NCBI GenBank assembly: GCA_903970565.1
Contig: CAJCJE010000488.1
Coordinates: forward strand, 1 to 7,176
Reading direction: 5' to 3'
From: Candidatus Melainabacteria bacterium
Lineage (GTDB): Bacteria > Actinomycetota > Actinomycetes > Mycobacteriales > Pseudonocardiaceae
Length of the DNA stretch: 7,176 nucleotides
This document shows positions 6,166 through 7,176 of this stretch, piece after piece; position 1 is the stretch's first letter; each line of letters starts with the position of its first letter. Made by a program: the position numbers and the translations under genes. The notes under the pieces are model-generated. The model was not told where the DNA came from. It ran no database searches and worked only from the letters and a program-made list of their open reading frames with translations.

Positions 6166-6174
6166 TGCGATAGT
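6166..6174 (+). promoter_or_regulatory. Putative extended -10 element of the TSUP gene, leaderless start
   Basis: TGC followed by GATAGT (6169-6174) resembles an extended -10 box and ends 8 bases before the GTG at 6183. Transcription would begin at or within a base or two of the start codon. No Shine-Dalgarno site lies at usable distance (GGGGAG ends about 26 bases upstream), so a leaderless mRNA is likely. No clear -35 box was found. Confidence 0.45.
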
Positions 6175-6182
6175 TCTCTGCC

Positions 6183-6935
6183 GTGCAGGGCATTCTCGCG
6201 GAGGTCTTCCTCGCTGCCGCAGGCGTTGTCGCGGGTGTGATCGGCACCGCCGGCGGCATCACGTCGCTCGTGGCATACCCTGCGCTGCTCGCCGTCGGCA
6301 TCCCGCCGCTGGCAGCGAATGTGACGAACTCGGTCGCCCTCCTCGGAAGTGGACTCAGTTCTGCCCTGCGCGCCCGCCCGGACGTCGCGGGGCACGGTCG
6401 CACGATCCGCGCGTGGCTTCCGGCGTACGTGGCGTTGTCGCTGGCGGGAGCGGCGTTGCTCGTCATGACGCCTGGAGGGGTCTTCGACCGCATCGTGCCC
6501 TACCTCGTCGCGGCGGGGTCGCTGGTGCTGCTGCTCCAGCCGGCCATCAGCCGCTGGCAGCAACAGCGAGGGCAGGCACTCGCCCGGCCCGTGGTCGGCA
6601 TCGCCGGCGGGGCCGTCGCGATCTACAACGGGTACTTCGGCGCCGGATCGGGGATTCTGGTGATCGTGCTCCTGTTGCTGACCACGGAACCCGTTCTGCA
6701 CCGGGCGAATGCGTTGAAGAACATCATCCTCGTCGCGTCGGACGTGCTTCCCGCCGTGTTGTTCGCCGTCCTGGGGACCGTGGTGTGGCATGAGATGTGG
6801 CCGCTGGCGTTCGGCGCGGTCGTCGGCGGCCTGATCGGCCCTGCGGTGGCTCGCCGGGTACCCTCGGCGATTCTCCGAGTGCTGATCGCGCTGTGCGGTT
6901 TCACCCTCGCCGGTTACCTCTTTTTCGTGGCCTGA
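6183..6935 (+). CDS. TSUP (TauE/SafE) family membrane transporter
   Basis: This is a 250-residue integral membrane protein of the sulfite exporter TauE/SafE family, whose members move sulfite, sulfoacetate or other small organic anions across the cytoplasmic membrane. It shows about eight hydrophobic segments and the two related halves typical of the family: GTAGGITSLVAYPALLAVGI followed by PPLAANVTNS (21-50), and NGYFGAGSGILVIVLL followed by RANALKN (149-180). A cytoplasmic RWQQQRG linker lies near 124-130. Length is normal and no lesion is seen. The GTG at 6183 is the only credible start; the 5' end looks leaderless. It is separated from the catabolic operon by a terminator and 137 bases, so a functional link is doubtful. 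It converges on the methionine aminopeptidase gene with a 19-base gap. The substrate is unknown. Confidence 0.9.
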   Translation: MQGILAEVFLAAAGVVAGVIGTAGGITSLVAYPALLAVGIPPLAANVTNSVALLGSGLSSALRARPDVAGHGRTIRAWLPAYVALSLAGAALLVMTPGGVFDRIVPYLVAAGSLVLLLQPAISRWQQQRGQALARPVVGIAGGAVAIYNGYFGAGSGILVIVLLLLTTEPVLHRANALKNIILVASDVLPAVLFAVLGTVVWHEMWPLAFGAVVGGLIGPAVARRVPSAILRVLIALCGFTLAGYLFFVA

Positions 6936-6961
6936 ACCGGACGTCAGCTGAGGCTCAGGCC
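6929..6961. terminator. Inverted repeat, candidate bidirectional terminator between convergent genes
   Basis: GGCCTGA (6929-6935) and TCAGGCC (6955-6961) are perfect inverted repeats around a 19-base loop. Each arm includes the stop codon of one of the two convergent genes (TSUP on plus, aminopeptidase on minus). Neither strand has a U-tract after the stem and the loop is long, so termination activity is moderate inference. Confidence 0.4.
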
Positions 6962-7176
6962 GGGGCCGAGTCTGCGTTGCGTGGCAGGCGTTGGGTGAGC
7001 ACCAGGGTGCCGTCTTCGGTGATGGCGATCGTGTGCTCGGAATGGGCCGTGCGTGAGCCGTCGGCCGAGCGGATGGTCCAGCCATCGGGGTCGTAGGTGA
7101 TCCGGTCGGTGGTGCGGGCGAACCAGGGTTCGAGTGCCAGGGTCATGCCCGCTCGGAGTTCGAGGCCGCGGCCGGC
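6955..7176 (-). CDS. map: Type I methionine aminopeptidase, C-terminal part (partial at 5' end)
   Basis: These are the last 73 residues of a methionine aminopeptidase, the cytosolic metalloenzyme that removes the initiator methionine from nascent proteins. The pita-bread fold C-terminus is recognisable: LRAGMTLALEPWF (visible residues 8-19) with metal-ligand Glu16, then DGWTIRSADGSRTAHSEHT (31-49) with metal-ligand Glu47, and AITEDGTLVLT. The EPWF and SEHT forms resemble those of actinobacterial enzymes. The gene enters from beyond position 7176 in frame and ends at TGA 6955, 19 bases from the convergent transporter gene. The N-terminal part and the Asp/Asp/His ligands lie outside the window. 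It looks like a chromosomal housekeeping gene marking the boundary of the catabolic cluster. Confidence 0.9.
   Translation of the reverse strand, partial: AGRGLELRAGMTLALEPWFARTTDRITYDPDGWTIRSADGSRTAHSEHTIAITEDGTLVLTQRLPRNADSAPA

Noticed and set aside
6072..7085. Minus-strand 337-residue open frame across the TSUP gene
   Set aside because: His/Arg/Gln-rich shadow with no domain; it also overlaps the aminopeptidase in a different frame.

Overview
The window is high-GC DNA with tightly packed genes, GTG starts, a probable leaderless gene and 4-base ATGA gene overlaps. The protein families and this style point to an actinomycete (Mycobacteriales or Pseudonocardiales-like). I cannot name genus or species from the sequence alone.

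Positions 1-5585 form two divergent catabolic transcription units that look like part of a pathway for an aromatic compound, probably an aromatic carboxylic acid. The minus-strand unit reads amidohydrolase (ACMSD/resorcylate-decarboxylase type, 1743-2762), then Rieske ring-hydroxylating dioxygenase alpha subunit (466-1746), then its beta subunit (1-469, running off the left edge). Across a 136-bp intergenic region with promoter-like and inverted-repeat elements lies a GntR/FCD regulator (2899-3609). The plus strand continues with its own promoter, a class III (LigB-type) extradiol ring-cleavage dioxygenase (3679-4752) and a meta-cleavage-product alpha/beta hydrolase (4749-5585).

Inferred chemistry: the Rieske enzyme dihydroxylates the ring, LigB opens it at the meta position, the amidohydrolase removes a carboxyl group before or after ring opening, and the hydrolase splits the C-C bond of the ring-opened product. 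Missing from the window are a ferredoxin/reductase for the Rieske enzyme, a cis-dihydrodiol dehydrogenase and the 2-hydroxypentadienoate hydratase/aldolase. Some may lie left of position 1, where the minus-strand operon probably continues. The substrate is unknown.

The plus-strand operon ends in a broken ketopantoate-reductase-like (PanE/ApbA) gene (5582-6021). It carries a one-base frameshift in its NAD(P)-binding loop and an internal deletion that removed about half the protein. A hairpin terminator overlaps its stop codon.

The right edge (6046-7176) is unrelated to the operon: a TSUP/TauE-SafE membrane transporter (6183-6935), probably leaderless, converges on the C-terminal end of a type I methionine aminopeptidase gene (6955-7176, minus). 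An inverted repeat whose arms cover both stop codons sits between them. Positions 6046-6165 hold no gene or clear signal. No tRNA, rRNA, CRISPR array or insertion sequence was seen.
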